A stretch of 64,000 nucleotides of DNA from Phycisphaerales bacterium (GTDB lineage: Bacteria; Planctomycetota; Phycisphaerae; Phycisphaerales; UBA1924), in NCBI GenBank assembly GCA_028289195.1, contig JANQQR010000002.1:124001-188000 (forward strand), written 5' to 3'. The notes beneath the pieces are model-generated. The model saw only the letters and a list, made by a program, of their open reading frames with translations, made no database searches and had not been told where the DNA came from. Shown here in pieces: positions 10,601-18,120 of the stretch (positions are counted from its first letter, which is position 1; each line of letters begins with the position of its first letter). Both the position numbers and the translations under genes were made by a program.

Positions 10601-11303
10601 GGGAATGCCCGAAGACGATGCCCGGTGCATCGACCGCGCGGTGCGCACGCACGGGTCGTTCCGCGCCGTCGAGCCCCTGTGGCGGGCCAGCGGTGTCTCC
10701 AGCCGGGCGCTCAAGGCCCTGGCGCGGGCCGACGCCTTCAACTCGATGGGCCTGGATCGCCAGCGCGCCCTGTGGCAGATCAAGCCCCTGCGCGACGCGC
10801 CCCTGCCCCTGTTCGATCGGGCGCGAGCGGAGGACGACCGCGCTGGCCTCGACAGGCTGCCCCGCGTGGAGGAACGGTTCCGCGTGCTCCACGACTACGA
10901 GTCGACCGGTCTCTCGCTCAAAGCCCATCCGATCGGGTTCATGCGCACCACACTCGAGGGGATGGGCGTGATCCCGACCTCGGAGCTGCGCTCGGAGGAG
11001 CGCAGCCCCCAGGGCCGGCGCGTGCGGGTCGCGGGCATTGTGCTCTGCCGCCAGCGACCGAGCACGGCCTCCGGCGTGGTGTTCATCACGCTGGAAGACG
11101 AGGTCTCGATCGCCAACCTGATCATCTGGCGCGACACCTTCGAGGAGTACCGCAGGGTTGCACGCCTCAGCACGGTGCTGCTGGCCGAGGGCAAGGTGGA
11201 GCGCCAGGGAGAGGTGGTGCACATCCACGTCCAGCACCTCGAGAGCCTCGACGATCACCTGCCGGCGCTGGCCACGCGGAGGATGTCGCGCGACTTCCAT
11301 TGA
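7629..11303 (+). CDS. dnaE2: Error-prone DNA polymerase DnaE2 with an in-frame insertion
   Basis: 1224 residues, against about 1050-1080 for the family. The PHP domain begins at about residue 35 (FAELDATSNFTFLTGASHPEEL). The palm acidic motif PDIDIDF lies at 406-412, and the third catalytic aspartate is D557 in LKVDCLGLG. VFQIESRAQMSMLPRLRP and RPGPIQGGMVHP follow after the insertion, then helix-hairpin-helix and OB-fold parts. Residues about 575-732 match nothing in DnaE2: they are the translation, in the host frame, of a 472-bp element at 9353-9824. The frame stays open throughout, so the gene is interrupted but not broken. It performs translesion synthesis with ImuA/ImuB in known systems. 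Confidence 0.92.
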   Translation: MPEQPDPKPRAHPARSGEKTTPPVRPAPRVAFAELDATSNFTFLTGASHPEELAQQAARLGYTGVAVTDTNTLAGIVRAHVGAADAGVPLIVGCRIVTSCALRVLVYPTDRPAYARLCRLLTLGKRRAPKGECHLEIHDLIEHSEGLLAIVDPPQRVGGLDQRFIETLRGLRRVFDDDRLSLASSFAYLGDDADRLEMLATLGAETRIPLVATNRALYHEPARRPLQDVVTCIRHGCTIEQAGMRLGANAERHLKPPEEISRLFARYPEAVARSVEIASRAGAFSLDELRYEYPVEPCPPGLSPIDYLRQETWKGAVKRYGRFVPVKVRTALAHELSLIEELRYEPYFLTCYDIVTHARSLGILCQGRGGAANSAVCYCLGITEVDPGTHSLLFERFISRERGEPPDIDIDFEHERREEVIQYIYSKYGRDRAALTAEVISYRGRSAVREVGKAMGLPIDCVDALAKNLDRWGEAASAERVAELGLNPEDPIIKRVLILTRQLMGFPRHLSQHVGGFVITRSALSDLVPIENAAMEDRTVIEWDKDDIDAMGMLKVDCLGLGMLTCIRKALELLQEGAEGGGISEWEPSDEHNDESDPNVSRSSCLESGHGDRSGGLHRIGSHAGYGALRADEPDAQSSGIDPLQHRRGIREGVEEGVLALHQDRTGISGGTGDSVRTRDLPRDAQPQRGARISPERGRTRAPVTANETASLIAHSESDPSAPLPLCPSAPSPVYPLYARIAKDPTDAAVYDMICAADTVGVFQIESRAQMSMLPRLRPREFYDLVIEVAIVRPGPIQGGMVHPYLKRRQGKETISYPSPEIEAVLGRTLGVPIFQEQAMQLAIVAAGFTPDESDSLRRAMAAWKRKGDAIYRFGQRLIEGMLANGYPEEFAKRCFEQIKGFSEYGFPESHAASFALLVYVSAWLKHHHPATFAAALINSQPMGFYQPAQIVRDAEDHGVEVRPVDVNHSAWDCTLENGGKALRLGMRLVKGMPEDDARCIDRAVRTHGSFRAVEPLWRASGVSSRALKALARADAFNSMGLDRQRALWQIKPLRDAPLPLFDRARAEDDRAGLDRLPRVEERFRVLHDYESTGLSLKAHPIGFMRTTLEGMGVIPTSELRSEERSPQGRRVRVAGIVLCRQRPSTASGVVFITLEDEVSIANLIIWRDTFEEYRRVARLSTVLLAEGKVERQGEVVHIHVQHLESLDDHLPALATRRMSRDFH
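9397..9765 (+). CDS. Four-helix-bundle protein (23S rRNA intervening-sequence protein family), nested in dnaE2
   Basis: 122 residues read in a different frame from dnaE2. TFRDLHVWNRGMEIA, NQMRRAAVSIPSNIAEGF and EYLRFIKIAQGSLAELET are the hallmark segments of this family, related also to the Avd accessory protein of diversity-generating retroelements. Four amphipathic helices fill the length. ATG 9397 is preferred over GTG 9394; GGGAG at 9385-9389 is a fair ribosome binding site, so translation inside the dnaE2 transcript is possible. Family proteins are small basic pentameric helix bundles of unsettled function. It is intact, which argues against a decaying relic. Confidence 0.9.
   Translation: MNTMTSRIRTFRDLHVWNRGMEIARAVYTESDRMPDTERFGLTNQMRRAAVSIPSNIAEGFGRGSRREYLRFIKIAQGSLAELETQYELAISLEMLSPSEELASLLSEEERVLQSLRTKLQA
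9786..9824 (+). repeat. Tandem CCCCTCTG-type octamers at the right end of the IVP element
   Basis: CCCTCTG, CCCCTTTG, CCCCTCTG, CCCCTCTG and CCCCTTCC follow each other without spacers. The last two make the right arm of the element's inverted repeat. The array is absent on the left side, which holds a single complementary copy, so it may have expanded by slippage. Confidence 0.85.
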
Positions 11304-11308
11304 TCCCG

Positions 11309-11337
11309 GGGCCTGGCGCCCGGCGCCTCTCAGGCCC
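11309..11337. terminator. Possible bidirectional hairpin between dnaE2 and osmC
   Basis: GGGCCTG (11309-11315) pairs with CAGGCCC (11331-11337), and the loop can fold further on GGCGCC repeats. It sits in the 37-bp gap between the convergent dnaE2 and osmC stops. There is no T-run, so intrinsic termination is uncertain. Confidence 0.4.
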
Positions 11338-11340
11338 GTG

Positions 11341-11916
11341 CTACCGCGCCAGCCCGATCTCGACGTCGACCGGGTTCGACACGATGTCGCACACCGGCGA
11401 GAACGTCCGGGCGATTTGCACCAGCTCTTCGAGCGTCTCGCGCGGCGCCGGGGAGTCGATGGAGAACGTCACACGCACGTTCTCGTATCCCCGCCTGACG
11501 TTCTCATCGAGCCCGAACAGGCCCTGGAGATCTAGATCGCCCTCGAGCGTGCTCTCCACCCGGTCGAGCTGGATGCCCATGACGGCGCCGTAGTAGACGA
11601 GCGTCGTCGTCAGGCAGCCCGACAACGCGGTGAGCACGTACTCCACCGGGTTCGGGCCGATGTTCTCGCCCAGCAGGCAGGGGGGCTCGTCGTTGGACAT
11701 CTCGAACGGCGCACCGCGGCTGGTGTCCTCCTCGCCGCCCACGTCGAAGGTCTGAATGCTGACGCGATTGTGCGCGCCGTCCTGCCATGTGTTCCGGGCC
11801 CGGAAGCGGCACTTGGCCAGGCCGGGCTCTGTCTTCATCGAGTCCATGATGCGGGTAAGCTCGGGAACATTGACGCCGTTGACGGTGCCGGTGGTTTCGA
11901 TGGTCTGCGTTGCCAT
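11341..11916 (-). CDS. OsmC-family peroxide-detoxifying protein
   Basis: 191 residues. OsmC/Ohr-fold enzymes reduce organic hydroperoxides with a pair of cysteines. Here Cys101 lies in TALSGCLTT and Cys176 in SPVCDIV, in the expected places, and NPVEYVLTALSG is the family signature. ATG 11916 has AAGGAG about 10 bases upstream (11927-11932). The gene diverges from a tetR gene, which is probably its regulator. It could belong to the YhfA-like branch, where substrates are less well known. Confidence 0.88.
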   Translation of the reverse strand: MATQTIETTGTVNGVNVPELTRIMDSMKTEPGLAKCRFRARNTWQDGAHNRVSIQTFDVGGEEDTSRGAPFEMSNDEPPCLLGENIGPNPVEYVLTALSGCLTTTLVYYGAVMGIQLDRVESTLEGDLDLQGLFGLDENVRRGYENVRVTFSIDSPAPRETLEELVQIARTFSPVCDIVSNPVDVEIGLAR

Positions 11917-12018
11917 GATTCGGATCTCCTTTGCAAGTCGGTTCGAGCGATGCGCCGCACCGCTGTGCTGCCTCGATATGCGAAAGATTCGGTCATCCGC
12001 TGCCATGTGCCAGTGCAC

Positions 12019-12047
12019 TCGGGGTTCACCTCGGGGTGACTCGGGGT
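12019..12047. promoter_or_regulatory. Three direct TCGGGGT repeats between osmC and tetR
   Basis: TCGGGGT occurs at 12019-12025, 12031-12037 and 12041-12047, spacings of 12 and 10 bp, about one helical turn. The array lies just upstream of the tetR ribosome binding site in the divergent intergenic region, a natural place for a TetR operator. TetR proteins usually bind palindromes, so the assignment is tentative. Confidence 0.4.
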
Positions 12048-12085
12048 ACACCCCCGGCTCGGCGCTCAGGAGGAGCACCTGACGG

Positions 12086-12709
12086 ATGGATGCCCGCGTT
12101 CAAGACGACATCGCCCAACTGCTGTCGGTCCCCGAGGTCCCCAAGGAGGGGCGCGGGCGCCTGATCTGGAGCGCGATCAGGCTGTTCTATCGCTACGGCA
12201 TCAACGCAGTGGGCGTCGATCGGGTGATAGCCGAGGCGGGGGTGAGCAAGACGACGTTCTACAAGCACTTCGAGAGCAAGGACGAGCTCGTGGTCAGGGC
12301 GCTCGAGGAGCGTGACGCCTGGGAGATGCGTGTGTGGAAAGAAGCCGCGACGCGCCTCGCCGGTGACTCACCCCGCGAAAAGCTGCTCGGGCTCGTCGAT
12401 GTGCTGGAGATCCTCTTCGAGTCCGAGGACTTCCGTGGCTGCCAGTTCATCAACGCTGCGGCAGAGTTCCCCAATCCGAACGACCCGGTGCACTGTGCGG
12501 CAGCGTCGCACAAGCTGGCCAACTGGCGCTGGGTGCGCGAGCTGGCCGAGCAGGCTGGCGTCGCAGAGCCGGACTCGTTCGCCGACGGCTACACCCTGCT
12601 GTTCGAGGGGACCCTCGTACTTAGGCAGGTCCACGATCGCGACGACGCCGCCAGGGCCGCGAGGCCCATCTTCTACGCGTTCATCGACGGTCACATCCCG
12701 GCCGGGTAG
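12086..12709 (+). CDS. TetR-family transcriptional regulator
   Basis: 207 residues. The N-terminal helix-turn-helix covers about 25-72: AIRLFYRYGINAVGVDRVIAE and then GVSKTTFYKHFESKDEL. The ligand domain (about 80-200) has CQFINAAAEFP, typical of one common TetR subgroup. The ribosome binding site AGGAGGAG is at 12068-12075. It is divergent from osmC, which suggests autoregulation together with osmC, possibly in response to an oxidant or an organic compound. The ligand cannot be read from the sequence. The helicase gene follows after 21 bp and may be read through. Confidence 0.9.
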   Translation: MDARVQDDIAQLLSVPEVPKEGRGRLIWSAIRLFYRYGINAVGVDRVIAEAGVSKTTFYKHFESKDELVVRALEERDAWEMRVWKEAATRLAGDSPREKLLGLVDVLEILFESEDFRGCQFINAAAEFPNPNDPVHCAAASHKLANWRWVRELAEQAGVAEPDSFADGYTLLFEGTLVLRQVHDRDDAARAARPIFYAFIDGHIPAG

Positions 12710-12730
12710 TGGCAACCCTCGCTACGCTTC

Positions 12731-15547
12731 TTGCCGACCGTGACCTCAGATGCGCACACCCCGGGCTCGCCGTTCCCCCGAATCCGATTCTCGGGGAAGC
12801 TGCGCCCGAACCAGCGGAGGGCGGCGGCGACCATCAAGTCGCAGCTCGCTCGCGGCGAGCGCCGCCTGCACATCGTGGCGCCGCCGGGCTCCGGGAAGAC
12901 GGTGCTCGGGCTGTACGTCTGGGCCGAGCAGGTGAAGGCCCCGGCGATCGTCCTCAGCCCGACCTCGGCGATCCAGATGCAGTGGCTCGAGCGGGCATCG
13001 CTGTTCAAGCTCGGACGCAAGCCAAAGAACACCGGGAAGTTTGTCAGCGCCGACGCATCAAAGCCCGCGTTGCTCACGAGCCTCACGTACCAGTCGCTGA
13101 CGATCCCTCGCCGGGATGACGACGATCTCGACGCCTCGGCGCAGGAATTCTGGATCGAGCGCCTGCTCGCGACCGAGCAAGCGCTCGACGCCGTCGAAGC
13201 CAAGGCGTGGATCGACGACCTTGCCCAGCGCAACCCCGGGTACCACTCCGATCGCCTCGCCGTGTACCGCAAGCAGGCCATCGAGAAGATGACCCGCGGA
13301 GACAACGCGGTCGATGCGCTGCATCACTCGGCGCGTCTGGCGCTCGAGTCGCTGAAAGCCAGCGGCGTCGGACTCGTCATCCTGGACGAGTGTCACCACC
13401 TTCTCCAGCACTGGGGACGCGTGCTCGGGGCCGCGGCTGAAGCGCTGGACGGGCCCGTGGTGCTCGGTCTCACGGCGACCCCGCCGCAACTCGAACGCGA
13501 AGCGGCGGACGACGCGGAGCGGTACTCCGCGCTGCTGGGGCCGGTGGACTACGAGGTGCCCATCCCCGCGGTCGTCAAGGACGGGCACCTGGCGCCGTAC
13601 CAGGACCTGGTCCAGTTCGTGCGCCCTACGCCGGACGAATCGGCCTTCGTGGCAAGAGCGGACGAGGACCTTGTGCATCTCGTCGACACGCTCGTGCACG
13701 CCGAGGCGGAGGACGGTCGTCTTGAGCCGCTGCTCGACTGGTTGGAGAAGGTCCTGCGCGAGCGCCGACTCGCGACGGGCACCGTCCGTGACTGGGCGGC
13801 CTTTATTCGGCGCGACGCGCGACTCGCCGATGCCGGGAGGCTGTTCCTCGAGCGCTACACACGGGCGCTGCCCGAAGGGGTTCCGCCCATCGAGCCCCGC
13901 CTGCGCGCAGAGCCGATGCGCACCGATCTGGTGACGGTGACGGTGCTGGACCGGTTTGTGCGCAACGGCCTGCGGCGCTCGGGATCGAGCCTCGATCACG
14001 ACCTTGCCTCGGACATTGTCCGGCGCCTGCGCGTGCTGGGCTTCCAGATCACCGAGACCGGCCTGCGCCCGTGCGCCGCGCCGGTGACGCGAGTGCTCGC
14101 CTACTCGACGGCCAAATGCGACGCGATGGTGGGGATCCTCCGCAGGGAGCACGGGCTCCTGGGTGACGGGCTGCGCGCGATCGTGGTCTGCGACTTCGAG
14201 ACGACGAACGCGACGCGGGGTGAGGCGTCGGAGGTTCTGGACAAGGAGGCCGGCGGCGCGATCGCGGCGTTCCGAGCGATCGTCGGCGACCCGGAAGCGG
14301 ATCACGTGGACCCTGTCCTCGTGACCGGCTCCACCGTGATGGTCGATGACGACCTCGCCCCGCGCTTTCTCGATCGATTCAAGGAATGGGCGCGGGAGGA
14401 GGGCGCCGAGGTCGAGTTGAGCGCTATCGAGCACGACGGATTTGTGGAAGTCCGCGCTTCAGGACGCGACTGGGCCCCGCGCCTCTACGTGCAACTCATC
14501 ACCCGCGCGTTCCAGGACGGGCTGACGCGATGCCTCGTCGGCACGCGGGGGCTGCTGGGCGAGGGCTGGGATGCGAGCCGCACGAACGTGCTTGTCGATC
14601 TGACGGCCGTGACCTCGTCGACGAGCGTGAATCAGCTCCGCGGCCGGTCGATCCGTCTCGATCCGAAAGACCCGAAGAAGGTCGCCAACAACTGGGACGT
14701 CGTGTGCATCGCGGAGGAGTTCAGCGGCGGTCTGAGCGACTACGAGCGGTTCTGCGATCGTCACGAGACGTGGTTCGGGATCACCGATGACGGCGCTGTG
14801 GAGAAAGGAGTCGGCCACGTCCACGCGTCTTTCACGAACGCCGAACCCGAAGACGTAGCGCACCTCATGGCGCCCATCAACGCCGAGATGATGGAACGCG
14901 CGGGCATGCGCACGGCGGCACGCAAGCGGTGGGCGATCGGAAAGAAGTTCAACGGCACCCCGGTGCCGGCCCTCGAATTCCGCACGGGCGTCGCCCGGAC
15001 CGGGGAGATGCTCGTCGGGAAGAAGCGGGAGAACTGGACCGACGACTCCCTCGTCGAGTCGATCGCCCGCGCGTGCGCCGGCGCGCTCGCCGAGGCCGGT
15101 CTGGTGTCCGGCGAGTCGGTTGCACGGGCGACGCGCCGTGCCGGGGGGTATCTGCGACTCGTGCTCGCGGGCGCGGACAGCGAGCACGAGCGCATGGTGA
15201 TCGAGGCCGTCTCCGAGGTGCTCGGGCCGCTGGAGCGGCCCCGGTACGTCATCCCCCGGATGGTGAGCGTCAAGACGCAGACACTGCTCTCGCGCCTGCT
15301 CCCGAGCGTCGTCGGGAAGTTCTTCCGGAAACGCCGGCGCCAGATGGCGATGCTGCACGCGGTGCCGGGGAGCCTGGCATCAAAGAAGGAGTTGGCCTTG
15401 CTCTTCCAGAACCACTGGAATCGCCACGTCAGCCCGGGCGAGGTGTCGTATGCGCACCACGGCGCAGGAGAGGAGATGCTCCTGGATGCCAAGGCGAGCG
15501 GCTTGACGCCGGAACACTCGCCGCGGACGGTCGAAGTGTTCAAGTAA
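12731..15547 (+). CDS. Large SF2 (DEAD/DEAH-type) helicase of unknown role
   Basis: 938 residues. Motif I APPGSGKT at 50-57, motif II DECHH from D219, motif III-like LTATPP, and motif VI QLRGRSIRLD from Q635 define a complete SF2 helicase core. A helical insertion (about 300-450) separates the two RecA lobes, and about 220 residues follow motif VI without recognised motifs. No nuclease signature was seen. No ATG precedes motif I in frame: the start is TTG 12731 or GTG 12740. It may be a DNA repair or defence helicase, but no partner nuclease or methyltransferase is adjacent, so I assign no function. Confidence 0.8.
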   Translation: MPTVTSDAHTPGSPFPRIRFSGKLRPNQRRAAATIKSQLARGERRLHIVAPPGSGKTVLGLYVWAEQVKAPAIVLSPTSAIQMQWLERASLFKLGRKPKNTGKFVSADASKPALLTSLTYQSLTIPRRDDDDLDASAQEFWIERLLATEQALDAVEAKAWIDDLAQRNPGYHSDRLAVYRKQAIEKMTRGDNAVDALHHSARLALESLKASGVGLVILDECHHLLQHWGRVLGAAAEALDGPVVLGLTATPPQLEREAADDAERYSALLGPVDYEVPIPAVVKDGHLAPYQDLVQFVRPTPDESAFVARADEDLVHLVDTLVHAEAEDGRLEPLLDWLEKVLRERRLATGTVRDWAAFIRRDARLADAGRLFLERYTRALPEGVPPIEPRLRAEPMRTDLVTVTVLDRFVRNGLRRSGSSLDHDLASDIVRRLRVLGFQITETGLRPCAAPVTRVLAYSTAKCDAMVGILRREHGLLGDGLRAIVVCDFETTNATRGEASEVLDKEAGGAIAAFRAIVGDPEADHVDPVLVTGSTVMVDDDLAPRFLDRFKEWAREEGAEVELSAIEHDGFVEVRASGRDWAPRLYVQLITRAFQDGLTRCLVGTRGLLGEGWDASRTNVLVDLTAVTSSTSVNQLRGRSIRLDPKDPKKVANNWDVVCIAEEFSGGLSDYERFCDRHETWFGITDDGAVEKGVGHVHASFTNAEPEDVAHLMAPINAEMMERAGMRTAARKRWAIGKKFNGTPVPALEFRTGVARTGEMLVGKKRENWTDDSLVESIARACAGALAEAGLVSGESVARATRRAGGYLRLVLAGADSEHERMVIEAVSEVLGPLERPRYVIPRMVSVKTQTLLSRLLPSVVGKFFRKRRRQMAMLHAVPGSLASKKELALLFQNHWNRHVSPGEVSYAHHGAGEEMLLDAKASGLTPEHSPRTVEVFK

Positions 15548-15577
15548 CACGTTCCGCGCCGGCCTGGATTCCCGGAG

Positions 15578-16621
15578 TTACGGGCAGGCCGACAGCCATT
15601 CCGACAGCACCGTCGTGACGTCTGAAAAATCGACCCCGCCGTCCGCGTTCGCGTCTCCGGGGCCGCTCCCCGGGGAGTAGTCGGTCAGCCAATTCGACAG
15701 CACGGACGTGATGTCTCCGAAGTCGACGGTGCCACTGGAATCGGCGTCTCCGGGGCAGCTTGCGGGCGCCGGATCGATGACCAGATGGAAGAAGTTCAGG
15801 AGGTTGATCGCGCCGCCGGTGAGGATCGGAGCACTCGGAGCGTCCATGTTGTCGACGTCGAGGCGTACGAGGTTGTTCGAGTCGGCCACGAGGATGTCAC
15901 CTGCGTCATCGATCTCCAGGCCGATGGGGAACGGGAAGCCGGTCGAGCGTGTGATGGCGCCCGCTCCGAATTCGAACCGGTGGACCGCTGTGTTCGATGC
16001 GACATACAACGCTCCGTCCCCGCTGAACTGCAGCCCGAACGTGTCGCCGGGAGTCAGGCCATCGGTGGTGTCGAGCAGCACCTCGTCAAAATCGCCGGTC
16101 GTTCCGTCGAACGCCAACACGTCGGCCGAATAGCGCCCGGCGACGTAGAGGCGGCCGTCCGGTCCGAACGCCATCCCCGATGGGCCGTTGAGCCCGCCGG
16201 ATCCGGCGCTCACGAATGCCCCGATGAGGCCCCCGGCCGAATCGAATCTCAGCACCTCGTCCGAGCCCTGTGACGACACCAGCAAGTCGCCCGAGGGCAA
16301 GGGCAGCAGGTACACCGGATCGTCCAAGCCGCTCGCCGGGCCGATCAGTGCGCCAACAAAGGCCCCCGAATCGCGGTCGTAGCGAAGCACCTGGTCGGTC
16401 CCGAAGGAGCACACCAGAATGTCGGCATCACGCTCGAGGATGCCGTGAGGCTGATGGAGTCCGCCGGACGCGGCGCCGACGAAGACGCCGAGGAGCGCGC
16501 CGGAGTCCGGGTCGTATCGCAGGACCTCGTGCGAGAAGTTCGACGACACGTACAGACGGTCAGCCCCGAGTGCAGCAGCCGTGAGCGCTCCCGCGAGGAG
16601 AGCCACGAAGAGGATCCGCAT
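15578..16621 (-). CDS. Secreted NHL/SMP-30-like beta-propeller protein with dockerin-like tail
   Basis: 347 residues with a signal peptide (1-about 19). About six repeats of 40-45 residues carry LRYDPDSG, LRYDRDSG and LRFDSAGG motifs with LYVA or ILV strands, as in NHL or SMP-30-type propellers. The last about 58 residues form a paired dockerin-like module: CPGDADSSGTVDFGDIT and GDANADGGVDFSDVT, ending in CP. ATG 16621 has GGGAGGA just upstream. It probably acts outside the cytoplasm. Substrate unknown; the propeller could be purely a binding scaffold. Confidence 0.75.
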   Translation of the reverse strand: MRILFVALLAGALTAAALGADRLYVSSNFSHEVLRYDPDSGALLGVFVGAASGGLHQPHGILERDADILVCSFGTDQVLRYDRDSGAFVGALIGPASGLDDPVYLLPLPSGDLLVSSQGSDEVLRFDSAGGLIGAFVSAGSGGLNGPSGMAFGPDGRLYVAGRYSADVLAFDGTTGDFDEVLLDTTDGLTPGDTFGLQFSGDGALYVASNTAVHRFEFGAGAITRSTGFPFPIGLEIDDAGDILVADSNNLVRLDVDNMDAPSAPILTGGAINLLNFFHLVIDPAPASCPGDADSSGTVDFGDITSVLSNWLTDYSPGSGPGDANADGGVDFSDVTTVLSEWLSACP

Positions 16622-16720
16622 CGCCTGTCCTCCCTCAGATCCATGGATGCTAGCCATCATCCCGCGGGCTCGGCGTCCCGGAGCGGGGTGACAATCCTCG
16701 CCGCCGGCACCGAGATTCGC

Positions 16721-16750
16721 TTGACGTCAAGTTCACGCGCCCGATACTGA
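16721..16750 (+). promoter_or_regulatory. Possible promoter of the HAF-repeat gene over a palindrome
   Basis: TTGACGTCAA (16721-16730) is a perfect 10-bp palindrome and contains a consensus-like -35 TTGACG. TACTGA at 16745-16750, after an 18-bp spacer, could be the -10. The gene starts at 16834. The palindrome may also bind a regulator. Confidence 0.3.
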
Positions 16751-16833
16751 AAACGGCCGCGACGGTGCGAAGTTCGCGCCCGGACGCCCGCGTCATCGGG
16801 TCGGAAGACCCGGCAAGTGTGAGGGAAGACATC

Positions 16834-17904
16834 ATGTGCATCCGTTGTGCGCGCATCTGCGCGCTCGCGACGTTCGCTTCGATCGCCGCATGCGGCGCCG
16901 AGGCGTCCTGGACCGTCACCAATCTCCATCCGGGCGGGGCTTCGGCTTCGCAGAGTCGCGGCCTGGATGCAAGCCAGCAAGTGGGATCGTCCACTGTTGG
17001 CGGCGTCCTCAGTGCTGCGATGTGGAGCGGTTCTGCGGGTTCGTGGGTGAACCTGCATCCCGCCGGCGCGAGCGCATCGCTTGCCTGGAACGCCCACGCC
17101 GGGCAGCAGGCCGGGCAGTCGACCATCGGAGGTTCGCTGCGCGCATCTCTGTGGACCGGCAGCGCCGCGTCTTTCGTCGATCTCAACCCGGCGGGAGCGG
17201 ATTCATCCGTGGCGTTCGGCGTGCGCGACGGCGTGCAGGCGGGCCGGGCGACCTTCGCCGGAAATGCGCACGCGGGCATCTGGACCGGGTCCGCGGCTTC
17301 CTGGGTCGATCTGCATCCCGCGGGCGCGGTGAACTCGATCGCCTACACATCGTTCGCCGGCGTGCAGATCGGGCAGGCGAACTTCGCGGGCCAGACGCGA
17401 GCGAGCCTCTGGAGCGGCAGTGCTGCATCCTGGGTCGATCTGAACCCGGCCGGGTCGACAGCGTCGTTCGCCTACGGGATCTCGGACACCCAGCAGGTCG
17501 GGCGAGCGCTCGTCGGGTCGCAGTTCCACGCCTCGCTCTGGACCGGGAGCGCGGCATCCTGGGTCGACCTGCACCCCGCGGGGGGAACACAGTCGCGTGC
17601 GGTCGGTGTCCACGGCGGGTGGCAAGCCGGGTACTCGACGATCGGTGGCGTGCTCAAGGCGTCGCTGTGGAACGGATCGAGCGCGTCCTGGGAGGACCTC
17701 TCGCTCGCGCTCCCGGGCTCCTGGGGAACGACGTTGGCCTACGACGTCTGGACCGACGCGACCACGCTGTACGTCGCGGGGTGGGGTTCGAATCTCGACA
17801 GCGGGCGCACCGAGTCCCTGCTGTGGACGCGCCCGATCCCTTCGCCCGGATCGCTGGTCGTCGTAGCGGCCGGTGCCGCGTTCGCTCAGAGGAGACGGCG
17901 CTAG
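16834..17904 (+). CDS. Secreted HAF-type repeat protein with PEP-CTERM-like tail
   Basis: 356 residues. After a signal peptide there are six tandem units of about 43 residues, each with an LHPAGA or LNPAGA motif, a Q-x-G core, a TIGG-like turn and SLWTGSAASWVD; a degenerate seventh closes the array. This resembles extracellular HAF repeats. The C-terminus PSPGSLVVVAAGA plus AQRRRR looks like a PEP-CTERM sorting signal (proline/glycine, hydrophobic segment, arginine tail). ATG 16834 follows AGGGAAG. Function unknown; likely surface-exposed or secreted. The DNA repeats are about 129 bp and could recombine. Confidence 0.75.
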   Translation: MCIRCARICALATFASIAACGAEASWTVTNLHPGGASASQSRGLDASQQVGSSTVGGVLSAAMWSGSAGSWVNLHPAGASASLAWNAHAGQQAGQSTIGGSLRASLWTGSAASFVDLNPAGADSSVAFGVRDGVQAGRATFAGNAHAGIWTGSAASWVDLHPAGAVNSIAYTSFAGVQIGQANFAGQTRASLWSGSAASWVDLNPAGSTASFAYGISDTQQVGRALVGSQFHASLWTGSAASWVDLHPAGGTQSRAVGVHGGWQAGYSTIGGVLKASLWNGSSASWEDLSLALPGSWGTTLAYDVWTDATTLYVAGWGSNLDSGRTESLLWTRPIPSPGSLVVVAAGAAFAQRRRR

Positions 17905-17952
17905 GTACCGATGCGCGATCGCACAGACCACGGGAACCGGTTTCTCTCGGAC

Positions 17953-17975
17953 GGACCGCTGACCAAAAGCGGTCC
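17953..17975 (+). terminator. Hairpin downstream of the HAF-repeat gene
   Basis: GGACCGCT and AGCGGTCC form a perfect 8-bp stem with a 7-nt loop, 48 bp after the stop. A T-run is lacking, so it may instead be an mRNA-stabilising stem or an operator for the next gene. Confidence 0.4.
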
Positions 17976-18120
17976 GGGCGTGTCGCGGGGCTATCGGGCC
18001 TCGATTCGCGCCGTTTTCCTATTCCGATTGGGTGCTTTCCGGCGTACTCTTCACTCGGAAGAGACCGGGGCAGCTCTCGGTCACGGATGGATCGGGATCG
18101 CCTCGTCGAGGAGAGAGAGC

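Noticed and set aside
7629..11303. dnaE2 as a pseudogene
   Set aside because: The insertion keeps the frame open, and all catalytic and accessory motifs outside it are intact.
13058..14434. 458-residue minus-strand frame opposite the helicase
   Set aside because: Antisense shadow; helicase motifs lie on the other strand.
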